64,000 nt of DNA, taken from Saprospiraceae bacterium (lineage in GTDB: Bacteria > Bacteroidota > Bacteroidia > Chitinophagales > Saprospiraceae). The DNA lies in the NCBI GenBank assembly GCA_020630435.1, contig JAHDBJ010000002.1, positions 1-64,000 on the forward strand, read 5' to 3'. Below the pieces are notes generated by a model. The model was given only the letters and a program-made list of their open reading frames with translations. It was not told the DNA's origin and ran no database searches. Within the stretch, counting starts at the first letter, position 1. Every line of letters starts with the position of its first letter. Below, piece after piece: positions 28,209-37,834 of this stretch. Made by a program: the position numbers and the translations under genes.

Positions 28209-28637
28209 ATGAAACTTAAATACTATGTAATGTGTGTCCTGATGTTTTTTATGGGGTATACAGTTATTTACGGGCAAAGTGTTAAAAAACACAAATTTAA
28301 TTCTAAGGAAATCCAAAGTGCCAAAAAAACTCAGGCTAACTTTTATCAGAGCCAAAAAGATTTGGTAAAGCAATTATTAACAACTAGTAGTGAGCTCAAT
28401 TTCAAGACTAAGGAAAAGAAAAATATAGCTCGTTTAAATTTGAGTGAAGATGCAGTTGTTGATTTTAAAAAAATAACTACTGTAACAAAGAGAGTAAGGA
28501 CTACACAAAAAGCCAAAAAAGAAGCATTTTCTATGAAGGAAAATAGCAATGTTAGAATTTTAACGCAGGATAAAAGAACTAGTCCGAAAATAAAAACAAA
28601 AGAGCAAGTTGGGAAAAGGGAGCGATTAGAAAAATAG
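28209..28637 (+). CDS. Small secreted lysine-rich protein, unknown
   Basis: 142 residues with a clear signal peptide (MKLKYYVMCVLMFFMGYTV, cleavage near YGQ-S). The mature part is about a quarter Lys and Arg, strongly basic and probably helical or disordered (KKTQANFYQSQKDLVKQLL, then TTQKAKKEAF). I do not recognise it. It precedes the large T9SS-secreted protein at 28791 by 153 bp on the same strand, so a shared envelope role is possible, but no sequence feature proves it. Confidence 0.65.
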   Translation: MKLKYYVMCVLMFFMGYTVIYGQSVKKHKFNSKEIQSAKKTQANFYQSQKDLVKQLLTTSSELNFKTKEKKNIARLNLSEDAVVDFKKITTVTKRVRTTQKAKKEAFSMKENSNVRILTQDKRTSPKIKTKEQVGKRERLEK

Positions 28638-28790
28638 GTGCAGACTAAGACTAGTGATTAATTAATTGATTTGTGAAAATCAAAAACTAAATTTTTAAAA
28701 CTCATTAATAGGTAGGTTTTAGAATGGTTATGTGTTGTTTGATTATTTAATTAGAAAATCTATCTCATAAATATAATAAAACAAGAAAGT

Positions 28791-31700
28791 ATGAAAAGTA
28801 TACTTACAAATTTAATATTGTTATTATCCTTTTTAGGATTGGGACTTTCTGCTAATGCAGATTGTACAACTTGTCCCGCTGGGCAGTCAGAAATCATTAT
28901 ATATGTATGGGGCGATCAGTGGGTAGATACTGAAGGCTCACTTGGGGTTACGGTAGGGGGTGTTGCTGTAAACGTAACTAACATACGTACAGGTACAGTT
29001 GGTGACCCAGTAGCTTTTAATGGTGCGAATATTACAGGAAATAACGAGTGGTGGACTTTTTCTTTAGGCTGTCAAACAGATGGAGCTTCAGTTGTTGTTA
29101 CTTATTTTGATTCTGCGTCAGATGGTAACGATGCAGCTTTAGCAGAGTCTGGTGAACTACAAATATATTCAGATGGAATTATTTTAGGAGAGTATGATAT
29201 GAGTGGTTGTGTGGCGTCTTGTAGTACTCCAGGTGACAATGTAACCAATAATTGTCCATTAGATAATTCTACGTGTGCTGATCCTGGGGGAAATATAGCT
29301 TTACTTAGTGCTGGAATAACGACTGCGCCTACAGATATGGACACTCAAGGTGGAAATAATATATTTGGAAGAGCTATTCAAGAATATAATCCTTATACTC
29401 AATGTGCAACTTTTACAGCTACTGCAACGGAGATGAATATGTTTTTAGGAGGAACTTCTATTAACGAGCCAAATGTTGGGGGATGTGGTTATACAGGTTT
29501 TAATATGGAATTATTTGATGCTGCTTGTACTTCTCTAGCAAGTAGTACAAATGTTTTAGATTTGAACTATGCATCTTTTATAGAAGGGAATACATATATT
29601 TTATGTGGTTCTTATTCATATGAAGATGCGCTTGCAACACCAGATTTTCCAGATACGGGCTGTTTCCCTGAAGAAATTCATTTAGGTGTTTCTGCAGCTA
29701 AGTGTACAAATGTTAGCTATTGGATAGGAGGAAGTCCCGCAGCAGGAGAAGGCTTTGGTACATGTCAAAATGCAGTATTGACGGATACTATAGGCTGTTA
29801 CTTTGATAGTGGAGGACCAAGTGGTAATTATATACCAGGAGGTGGAGCAGGGTCAGATCGTCATGTGACAAATGTATGTCCAGGAGGAGCTTGTACTGTT
29901 AATATAACAATATCATACGATTTAGATCCAGTTACTTGTATCGTAGGTGGTGATACTGATATAGATGCTTTATATGTATTTGATGGAGTATCTAGAGATG
30001 ATTATGATGGTACGTTACTAACAACTTTAACAGGTTCAGGGACGTACTCATTTACATCTACTGGAGAGTGTTTTTCTATCTACTCTCAACCATTCTGTGG
30101 AGATGGAACATACTCTGGATTTTGTGTGTCTTGGGAACCTGCTACGACGGGTTGTGAATTCGTATGGACACCAGGGGATGATTGTGCTGATCCTATTATA
30201 CTTCAACCAGGAGACAATGCTTCAAGTAATATCGATGCTACTTCAGGACCAAGATATTTTGAAGGTCAAATAATAGCAGGTACTTCGGATGCTTGTGAAC
30301 CTGCCTCAACTTCTACTACTGGTCTATGTACTACCACTTATGAGAGTACAGTTTATCATCAATTTACGGCTTGTAGTTCAGGAACAATTTCTGCTCAAAT
30401 GATTGCTGAAGCTGGCTGTCCACAAGATCCTCAATTTTCTGTTTGGGAAATTACAGATACGTCTGATCCTTGTAATAATCTATCTTCCATAGATTGTAAT
30501 GCGTCTGGGGGAGTGATTTCATTTACGGCTCTAGCTGGTACAGAATATATGCTTGTGGTTGATGGATTTGCTGGTGCAGAATGTTTATATAATCTAGAAT
30601 TATTGGGAGCTATTTGTCCTACACCAACTTGTCCTACTATGGTAGAATTTGGTACGGAGTTCAATAATTTGAATGATGTAGAAGGTACTTTTGTATGCGA
30701 AAATGACGTAATTGCCTTAGATGCAAGTAATGCTGACGTAATTCCAAGTTTATCAGCAGCAAATTATGGAGAGTTTGTTTCTCCTGGATTTAGATGGATA
30801 ATAGAAGGAGATGGGTTCTCAGGTGCTGAAACTTATACCAATATCTATTCTTCAGGTGATCCATTTACATCTGATCCTGCTGATCCTGCTGATGCTGTTT
30901 ATGGTACAGGTAGTGTTCCAGATGATGGTGTTGGAGAGTTTACGAGAATTCACTGTTCTGTTGATTTGTCTTATACTATATCCATCTGTGATGTGTGGGG
31001 TGATGGTCAAATTCCTTATTCAATTTATGATTTAAATGGTAATCTAGTAGCTTCTGGGATAGCAGACTTCGATGCAATTCCAGGTACAGGAAGTAATGAA
31101 TGTATACCTGTTTTAGTTGGCTCTCCTGCAGGAACTGGAGGGTTCTTTAGTGGTACTGGAGTTACTAATACATATTCAGGTGATGCATCTTATGTTAATT
31201 CATCTCTAGGAACGTTTGATGCAAGTGCCGTAGCTGCTTCTTGCACAGGTACTCCAGTAGATATTACATATACATGGAATAATGAAAATGGATGTGAAGG
31301 TACACAAACACAGGTGGTTACTGTTATACAAGATATAACAGCAACACAAACAGGGGATCTTTGCGATCCAACAATTACTCAAGATTGTACAAACTTTGAA
31401 GTATCTTGGACAGTAAGTTCTGATGGTCCTAATAATGGTGCTACAGGAACGGGTTTTGATGGACCAACCTTAGATGATGGACAAGAGTCAGGTACTATAA
31501 CGTATACTATTACGAATCCAAATGCTCCTGCTGCTTTAGCTGGTTCATCTTGTGCAACTCTAGATGTGGTTGTTCCGTTTGATTGTTTCTTTGTACCTGT
31601 AGAGTTATTATCTTTTGAAGGAAAAGAAGATGGGCGAACAAATATATTAAATTGGGTTACAGTATCTGAAACTAATAATAGTCACTTCATGTTGCAACGT

Positions 31701-32141
31701 TCTGCAGATGGTACTCGTTTTAGTGATATTGCTAAAATAGAAGGAAACGGTACGAGTTCAAATCGTCATGATTATAACTTTGTAGACCAAGAACCTTTAA
31801 CTCTAAGTTACTATAGATTGAAGCAAGTTGATTTTGATGGTACTTTCGAATATTCTGAAGTCGTTAGTATCCAAAGAAGATCAGATAAATTCAGCATCGT
31901 TAGCTTATTCCCTAATCCTACATCTGATAATATTCAACTTAACTATCATGTTAATAAAGCATCGAAAGTTAATATTCAATTGACTGATGTGCTGGGTAGA
32001 GTTATTAGTAGCAATACGCACTCTGCAGATAAAGGTATTAATAACTATACAATTGATATGAATGCTTATGCTGTTGGCGTGTATTTTGTGAAATTGCAAA
32101 ATGGAGGCGAGAACATCGTAAGAAAGATTGTTAAAGAATAG
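28791..32141 (+). CDS. Large T9SS-secreted protein, cysteine-rich
   Basis: 1116 residues, signal peptide residues 1-23 (ending SANA-DC). The mature part is acidic and rich in Gly, Thr, Asp and Cys. Several beta-sandwich modules of about 120-150 residues repeat phrases such as ITISYDLDPVTC, TGCEFVWTPGDDCADPIIL, YMLVVDGFAGAECLYNL and VDLSYTISICDVWGDGQIPY, typical of pre-peptidase-like and CUB-like secreted domains. Residues about 940-1030 form the usual linker before sorting (PVELLSFEGKEDGRTNILNW, FMLQRSADG, YYRLKQVDFDG). Residues about 1035-1116 are a type A T9SS sorting domain (LFPNPTSDNIQLNY, GVYFVKLQNGGENIVRKIVK). No catalytic motif is visible. A strong terminator follows. Confidence 0.85.
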   Translation: MKSILTNLILLLSFLGLGLSANADCTTCPAGQSEIIIYVWGDQWVDTEGSLGVTVGGVAVNVTNIRTGTVGDPVAFNGANITGNNEWWTFSLGCQTDGASVVVTYFDSASDGNDAALAESGELQIYSDGIILGEYDMSGCVASCSTPGDNVTNNCPLDNSTCADPGGNIALLSAGITTAPTDMDTQGGNNIFGRAIQEYNPYTQCATFTATATEMNMFLGGTSINEPNVGGCGYTGFNMELFDAACTSLASSTNVLDLNYASFIEGNTYILCGSYSYEDALATPDFPDTGCFPEEIHLGVSAAKCTNVSYWIGGSPAAGEGFGTCQNAVLTDTIGCYFDSGGPSGNYIPGGGAGSDRHVTNVCPGGACTVNITISYDLDPVTCIVGGDTDIDALYVFDGVSRDDYDGTLLTTLTGSGTYSFTSTGECFSIYSQPFCGDGTYSGFCVSWEPATTGCEFVWTPGDDCADPIILQPGDNASSNIDATSGPRYFEGQIIAGTSDACEPASTSTTGLCTTTYESTVYHQFTACSSGTISAQMIAEAGCPQDPQFSVWEITDTSDPCNNLSSIDCNASGGVISFTALAGTEYMLVVDGFAGAECLYNLELLGAICPTPTCPTMVEFGTEFNNLNDVEGTFVCENDVIALDASNADVIPSLSAANYGEFVSPGFRWIIEGDGFSGAETYTNIYSSGDPFTSDPADPADAVYGTGSVPDDGVGEFTRIHCSVDLSYTISICDVWGDGQIPYSIYDLNGNLVASGIADFDAIPGTGSNECIPVLVGSPAGTGGFFSGTGVTNTYSGDASYVNSSLGTFDASAVAASCTGTPVDITYTWNNENGCEGTQTQVVTVIQDITATQTGDLCDPTITQDCTNFEVSWTVSSDGPNNGATGTGFDGPTLDDGQESGTITYTITNPNAPAALAGSSCATLDVVVPFDCFFVPVELLSFEGKEDGRTNILNWVTVSETNNSHFMLQRSADGTRFSDIAKIEGNGTSSNRHDYNFVDQEPLTLSYYRLKQVDFDGTFEYSEVVSIQRRSDKFSIVSLFPNPTSDNIQLNYHVNKASKVNIQLTDVLGRVISSNTHSADKGINNYTIDMNAYAVGVYFVKLQNGGENIVRKIVKE

Positions 32142-32172
32142 CAGACATCCTATTTTCATAGATAAAATTATG

Positions 32173-32208
32173 AAGGCAGACTTGATTTCAAGTCTGCCTT
32201 TTTTTCTT
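32173..32208 (+). terminator. Strong rho-independent terminator
   Basis: A perfect 13-bp stem (32173-32185 with 32188-32200, 2-nt loop) is followed by a long T-run, 31 bp after the stop codon of the T9SS-secreted protein gene. Confidence 0.95.
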
Positions 32209-32409
32209 TTTTTAAAAAAAAGAATATTTTCGTAGTTCATTTTGATTCTTATTTTGTGTTGTGTCGTCATAATAATGGAATATTGATAAACACAAAAAAA
32301 TCATTATTAATGAAACGTTCATGATTCAATAATTTTTAAACATATAAGGGAATGATTATTTTATCATGGTAAGTTCCATCTGATCTTAACAGATAATAAA
32401 AATAAATAA

Positions 32410-33957
32410 ATGAAAGAAAAATTTATACAAACTGTAGCAGAGGGGTATACTTTTGAGGGAAGCTCTATTGTATTAGGAGGAGCTATGCTAAATGGAGAGT
32501 GTCAGACGAATTCACTCGTAAAAATACCCATGAAAACATTAAACCGTCATGGCTTAATTGCTGGAGCAACGGGTTCAGGGAAAACGAAGACTCTACAAAT
32601 TTTAGCAGAACAACTTTCCGCCAATAGTGTGCCTGTATTATTAATGGATATAAAGGGAGATTTGAGTGGTATTGCCGCAGCTAGTAATGGTCATCCTAAA
32701 ATAGATGAACGCCATAAAAAAATAGGTATTCCCTTTGAAGCGGGAACAAGCCCAGTAGAGTTTTTATCCCTTTCAGATGAAAAGGGTGTAAGGTTAAGAG
32801 CAACAGTTTCAGAATTCGGACCAGTGCTTTTTTCTAAAATTTTAGATTTAAATGATAATCAATCAGGTGTTGTAGCAGTCGTATTTAAGTATTGTGATGA
32901 TAAAGGATTACCCTTATTGGATTTAAAAGATTTTAAAAAGACCTTACAATATTTAACCAATGAAGGAAAAGAAGAGATAGAAGGAGAATATGGTCGATTA
33001 TCAACAGCATCAGTGGGTGCGATTATGCGTAAAATAATCGAGATAGAACAACAAGGAGCAGAGCGGTTTTTTGGTGAGGTCTCTTTTGATGTAGAAGATT
33101 TATTACGATTGAATGAGGAAGGAAAAGGTAGGGTTTCTATCATACGATTAACAGATATACAAGATAGACCAAAGTTGTTTTCAACATTTATGCTCCAAAT
33201 GCTAGCAGAAATATATGCTTCCTTTCCTGAAGAAGGTGATGTGAATGAACCGAAATTAGTAATTTTTATTGACGAAGCACATTTAGTTTTTGAAGAGGCT
33301 TCTAAAGCTCTTTTGAATCAAATCGAATCCATTATTAAGCTAATTCGTTCTAAAGGGGTAGGGCTATTTTTTGTGACTCAAAATCCTGCAGATATTCCTG
33401 ATGATGTTCTAGGGCAACTAGGGATGAAAATCCAACACGCACTTCGAGCATTCACGGCTAAAGATCGTAAAGCTATAAAGCTAGCTGCTCAAAATTATCC
33501 GCTGACAGATTTTTATGATGTAGAACAACTATTGACAGAGCTAGGAATCGGTGAAGCCTTAGTTACGGCATTAAATGAAAAAGGTATTCCGACGCCTTTA
33601 GTACACACCTTATTGAGAGCACCGCAATCTAGAATGGATGTATTAGCAGCCCATGAAATAGATACAATCATAGCTTCTTCGAGCCTAATTTCTAAGTATA
33701 ATAAGGAATTGGATAGGGAGAGTGCTTACGAGGTGCTTAATGGCAAAATTGAACAATTACAATCAGAAGAACATCAAGAGGAATTAAAGAAACAAAAAGC
33801 AAAAGCCAGCAAATCGAGTTCTAGACGTCGAGAAAAATCAGCGATTGAAAAAGTGATGGATAGTACCTTGACCAAGCAAATGGGAAGAACTGTAATGCGT
33901 GAATTAACGAGGGGATTACTAGGAGCTTTTGGTTTAGGAGGAAAACGGAGACGGTAA
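32410..33957 (+). CDS. HerA-like ATPase (DUF853 family)
   Basis: 515 residues. Walker A GATGSGKTKTLQILAEQ near residue 51, DIKGDLSGIAAASNG soon after, and Walker B LVIFIDEAHLVFEEASK near 280 followed by GLFFVTQNPADIPDDVLGQL. This is the pattern of the DUF853/HerA-like hexameric ATPases related to FtsK and VirB4. The C-terminal 60 residues are a charged coiled coil (KIEQLQSEEHQEELKKQKAK) and end in basic GGKRRR. The family's substrate is not known in most bacteria. Some relatives work with nucleases, but no NurA-like gene is adjacent. Confidence 0.88.
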   Translation: MKEKFIQTVAEGYTFEGSSIVLGGAMLNGECQTNSLVKIPMKTLNRHGLIAGATGSGKTKTLQILAEQLSANSVPVLLMDIKGDLSGIAAASNGHPKIDERHKKIGIPFEAGTSPVEFLSLSDEKGVRLRATVSEFGPVLFSKILDLNDNQSGVVAVVFKYCDDKGLPLLDLKDFKKTLQYLTNEGKEEIEGEYGRLSTASVGAIMRKIIEIEQQGAERFFGEVSFDVEDLLRLNEEGKGRVSIIRLTDIQDRPKLFSTFMLQMLAEIYASFPEEGDVNEPKLVIFIDEAHLVFEEASKALLNQIESIIKLIRSKGVGLFFVTQNPADIPDDVLGQLGMKIQHALRAFTAKDRKAIKLAAQNYPLTDFYDVEQLLTELGIGEALVTALNEKGIPTPLVHTLLRAPQSRMDVLAAHEIDTIIASSSLISKYNKELDRESAYEVLNGKIEQLQSEEHQEELKKQKAKASKSSSRRREKSAIEKVMDSTLTKQMGRTVMRELTRGLLGAFGLGGKRRR

Positions 33958-34022
33958 AATATATCGTATTGAATAGAACGACTTAATCTGATTTATAGAG
34001 GAAAATACATCAAATAAAACGA

Positions 34023-35183
34023 ATGAAAAGAAGGAAATTATTAATGATACCTGGACCGATAGAGTTCGAACCAGAGGTGTTACGGGCTATGGGCGCCAAT
34101 ACGACAAGTCATGTTGCGCCAAATTTTATAGAAACTTTTGGACACAGCATAGAATTGATGCGGAAGGTATGGATGGCACCCACAGGACAGCCATTTATTG
34201 TGGCAGGAAGCGGAACTTTGGCAATGGATATGGCAGCGTGTAATTTGATAGAAAAAGGCGATAATGCGCTTGTTATTTCAAGTGGATATTTTGGAAAACG
34301 TTTTCAAAAAATATTGGATTGCTATGGTGCAAATACAACTATATTAGAAGTAGCCCCTGGTGAGGTAGTAAATTTGGAGTTTATAGAAAAGAATTTAAAA
34401 GAAAAATCGTACAAACTCCTTACGTTTACACACGTAGACACTTCAACAGGAGTAAAAGTAGACGCTAAGGCTATAGCCGCTTTAGCAAAAAAATACAATG
34501 TATTGAGTATTTTAGATGGAGTATGTTCTGTAGTAGGAGAGGAGATTAGACAAGAAGAATGGGGTATAGATATAGCCTTGACTGGATCACAAAAAGCAGT
34601 TGGTGTCCCTCCAGGCTTGGCTTTATTAGTAGCTTCTCAAAAAGCGATGGATGTTTGGAAAAATAGAAAAACACCCGTTCAGAATTATTATGGAGATTGG
34701 GCAAATTGGATTTCTATTATGACTGCTTATGAGGAGCGTCGTCCGTCGTATTTTGGAACGCCCGCCGTCAACTTAGTAGCAGCACTTGAAGTTAGTTTAA
34801 GATTGATTGATGAGGATGGAATACTCAATAGAGTGCAACGCCATGAGAAATTAGCAGATGCTTTCAGAAAAGCAATGAGTGCCTTAAAGCTAGAGCTTTT
34901 ACCAAATACAACTAAAAATGCAGCCAATACCTTAACCGCAGTATATTATCCAGAGGGAATTGATGGAGCAGCTTTTCGCAAAAAGGTATCAGAATATGGA
35001 GTGATTATAGCAGGAGGTTTATTACCCGAATTAAAGACAAAGTATTTCCGAGTAGGGCATATGGGAGCGATAGCCCCCCAAGATCTTATTACGACCATAA
35101 GCGCCATCGAATACGGTTTAAAAACTGTAGGATATGGATTTGAAGATGGCGTGGCACTAAAAACGTTTCAAGCCTGTTTATAA
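34023..35183 (+). CDS. Alanine-glyoxylate / serine-pyruvate-type aminotransferase
   Basis: 386 residues. Class V PLP aminotransferase: opening MIPGPIEFEPEVLRAMG, AGSGTLAMDMAACNL, FTHVDTSTGVKVDAKAIA, SILDGVCSVVGEEI with the PLP-binding Asp, and LTGSQKAVGVPPGLALLV with the Schiff-base Lys. C-terminal FRVGHMGAIAPQDLI is typical of the AGXT group. It probably transfers the amino group of alanine or serine to glyoxylate. It lies 65 bp downstream of the HerA-like gene on the same strand and ends 17 bp from the convergent copper ATPase gene. Confidence 0.9.
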   Translation: MKRRKLLMIPGPIEFEPEVLRAMGANTTSHVAPNFIETFGHSIELMRKVWMAPTGQPFIVAGSGTLAMDMAACNLIEKGDNALVISSGYFGKRFQKILDCYGANTTILEVAPGEVVNLEFIEKNLKEKSYKLLTFTHVDTSTGVKVDAKAIAALAKKYNVLSILDGVCSVVGEEIRQEEWGIDIALTGSQKAVGVPPGLALLVASQKAMDVWKNRKTPVQNYYGDWANWISIMTAYEERRPSYFGTPAVNLVAALEVSLRLIDEDGILNRVQRHEKLADAFRKAMSALKLELLPNTTKNAANTLTAVYYPEGIDGAAFRKKVSEYGVIIAGGLLPELKTKYFRVGHMGAIAPQDLITTISAIEYGLKTVGYGFEDGVALKTFQACL

Positions 35184-35200
35184 GGTTTTGTTTTGATGGT

Positions 35201-37303
35201 TTATTCCAATTTTTTAGTTTTTAATCGTAATGAATTTCCGATAACAACAACATCAGAAAACGCCATAAACAATGCTCCCCACATAGGGTTTAGAAAACCT
35301 AATGCAGCAATGGGAATAGCAACTATATTATAGGCAAATGCCCAGAAAAGATTTTGTTTGATGGTTGTAAGGGTAGCTTTGCTGATATTTAATGCATCTA
35401 TCAATGCATCCAGTTTTCCTTTAAGTAAGACAATATCAGCAGATTGGATAGCAATTTGAGAAGCATCACTTAGGGATATACCAACATGAGCAGAGGCTAA
35501 AGCAGGAGCGTCGTTAATTCCATCACCAACCATTGCTGTAGTTGCTTGTTCTTGGTGATTCTTTAAAATATTTAGCTTTTCGTCAGGCATTTTTTCAGCA
35601 TACCATTGGGGTATTCCGAGCTTTTTGGCAGTAGACTCTGTTTTGATACGATTATCACCGCTTAGAAGCGTAACCCCTATGTTCTGTTTTTTTAGTTGAG
35701 TTATAATTCTAGTTGTTTCGGGCTTAAGCCGATCCTCAATATCAACACCTGCTAGAAGCTTTCCATTTTTAGTTAAATATAAATCAAATGTTTTGTCTAG
35801 TTTATTGCTATCCATAATTTTTCTAGAACCAAATAAATAGATATTTCCATCGGCATCAATTCCTTTCATACCTATTCCTTTTTCCTCTTCAATTTCTTTA
35901 AAATAAAAGAATTTAGTTCCTTCAAAATAAGTGGTTAAAGATTGGGCAATAGGGTGGGAAGAATGTTTTTCTAAAGTATAAATGATTGAATGAATCATTG
36001 TTTTTTGATCTACAAAGTATTTTAACGCTTTGACAGTAAACTCTCCTGTTGTTAATGTTCCTGTTTTATCAAAAATAATATTTTTAACTTGGGCAAAACT
36101 TTCTAAGGTCTGCCCTCCTTTTATAAGTATACCGTTTTTGGCGACTCTTCCAACCCCAACCATAACAGCTGTAGGAGTAGCCAATCCCATGGCACAAGGA
36201 CAAGAAATGACTAAAACAGCAATGCTATTCATTAAAGCATTATGAAAAGGAATTTGGAAAACGAAAAAAGAAAGCGTAAAGGTTAAAAATGAGATGCCAA
36301 TTACTATAGGGACAAAAATAGCTGATATTTTGTCGGCTAGCCGTTGAATATTAGGTTTTTCACTTTGAGCGGATTTAACGAGTTCAATAATCTGTTGAAG
36401 TACAGTTTCTTTACCAATTTTTGTTACTTGAAGTTGTATGTTACCCGAAATTAAGGTAGAACCACCAATGAGTTTATCACCTTGATTTTTTTCAATAGGT
36501 AGACTTTCACCTGTCAGCATACTTTCATCTATGGTACATTTTCCATTCATTATTTTACCATCTGTAGGAATGCTATCACCTTCGTTGACTTGAAGTATAT
36601 CCCCTTTTTTTATGTCTTGGTGAGGTATTGAAATTGTAGTACCCGAAGGCATTAGTTTTTGAGCATTTTGAGGTTGAAGTTTTCCGAGTTCATCAATAGC
36701 TGTTGTAGTTTGTTGTACAGAGCGTTTTTCTATCAGATTACCAAGGAGAACTAACGTTATGATTGTAGCAGCAGTTTCATAAAAAATATAATCATGATGA
36801 TGCAAAACAGTACCAATGAAGCTATATATAAACGCAGCCGTACTGCCTATAAAAATGAGTACATCCATATTGGGGAAGCCTTCTCGAATAGAATGAAAAG
36901 CACTAGTTCCAAAATGCCAAACTCCGAGTATGAAAACAGGGAGGCAAATAAAAAATTGAACCCAGAAATTATCTAAAATCGGAAAAGGATTGATACCAAT
37001 CATCATAAAAATATGCTGGAAAAAAAGCGGAAGTGTAAAGAATAAACAAAAATAAAACTTACGTTCAATCGTCCACCATTTCTGTTTTACGCCTTGTTCT
37101 AATACCGTAAAACCTAGGCGATTTATACCAGTTTTAATTTCCGAGAGTTTACTCGAATTAACTTGTTCGAAACGGACTTCACCAGTAGAGAAATTTACAG
37201 AGATTTTATTTAGACCTTTTTTATGTAAAAATTTCTCAACACTCCCTGCACAATTTGTACAAGTCATACCATCAACGTGAAGCTCAATTATATTCTTATT
37301 CAT
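35201..37303 (-). CDS. copA: Copper-exporting P1B-type ATPase
   Basis: 700 residues. One N-terminal heavy-metal domain with GMTCTNCAGSVEKFL (CxxC), then membrane helices, the actuator motif MLTGESLPIEKN, the ion-binding SCPCAMGLATPTA in a helix near 366, phosphorylation site FDKTGTLTTGEF near 410, KHSSHPIAQS (HP motif of heavy-metal pumps) and GDGINDAPALASAHVG. The last membrane part, NPMWGALFMAFSDVVVIGNSL, agrees with Cu(I) rather than Zn/Cd pumps. It sits in the inner membrane and exports Cu(I). No copper regulator or chaperone gene is adjacent. Convergent with the aminotransferase gene. Confidence 0.93.
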   Translation of the reverse strand: MNKNIIELHVDGMTCTNCAGSVEKFLHKKGLNKISVNFSTGEVRFEQVNSSKLSEIKTGINRLGFTVLEQGVKQKWWTIERKFYFCLFFTLPLFFQHIFMMIGINPFPILDNFWVQFFICLPVFILGVWHFGTSAFHSIREGFPNMDVLIFIGSTAAFIYSFIGTVLHHHDYIFYETAATIITLVLLGNLIEKRSVQQTTTAIDELGKLQPQNAQKLMPSGTTISIPHQDIKKGDILQVNEGDSIPTDGKIMNGKCTIDESMLTGESLPIEKNQGDKLIGGSTLISGNIQLQVTKIGKETVLQQIIELVKSAQSEKPNIQRLADKISAIFVPIVIGISFLTFTLSFFVFQIPFHNALMNSIAVLVISCPCAMGLATPTAVMVGVGRVAKNGILIKGGQTLESFAQVKNIIFDKTGTLTTGEFTVKALKYFVDQKTMIHSIIYTLEKHSSHPIAQSLTTYFEGTKFFYFKEIEEEKGIGMKGIDADGNIYLFGSRKIMDSNKLDKTFDLYLTKNGKLLAGVDIEDRLKPETTRIITQLKKQNIGVTLLSGDNRIKTESTAKKLGIPQWYAEKMPDEKLNILKNHQEQATTAMVGDGINDAPALASAHVGISLSDASQIAIQSADIVLLKGKLDALIDALNISKATLTTIKQNLFWAFAYNIVAIPIAALGFLNPMWGALFMAFSDVVVIGNSLRLKTKKLE

Positions 37304-37834
37304 CTAGCTCATTTTATCAGAAGAACAATATAAAACTAAAAAAGTTAGAAGCTCAATTTAATAATCAATTCTTCTATTATTGTTCCAAAACAAGTAAAAA
37401 AAATAAGATTCTAAATTTAAGAGTTATTTGAAAATTTATATGAAGGATTGTAAAGTTAGATTAAACTAAATATTCTTAGAAGTCAAATTATTTGAATTTC
37501 AAAAGCATTAATACTTAGATAGTGTAAAATGAAAAAAATCAAATGGATTAGAATATTCTTTTAATAGTAAATGTAGTGAACAATAAGGTTTTTACATAAA
37601 ATTTGAATTATAGAAATTGTTTATTGTAAAATAAATCAGATAAATAAGATGTTTATAGATTTATAAAATATCATAGATGAATAGCATATTTAGACATACT
37701 TTAATATAAAAAGTCCTGACTAAATTATTTTAAACGCTAAAAATTGAGGATATTGCACTAATATTTAAAAATCTTCCCATCTTAGTATTTATTAAATTTA
37801 AACGTGTTATTTTGATAACAATCGCTTTAAACCT
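37304..37834. other. 531-bp divergent intergenic region
   Basis: Very AT-rich region between the divergent starts of the copper ATPase and the giant adhesin. No open frame, stable hairpin or repeat was recognised. Both promoters should be here; the sequence tgttattttgataaca just before the adhesin start only weakly resembles a -7 box and is itself a small palindrome. Confidence 0.4.
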
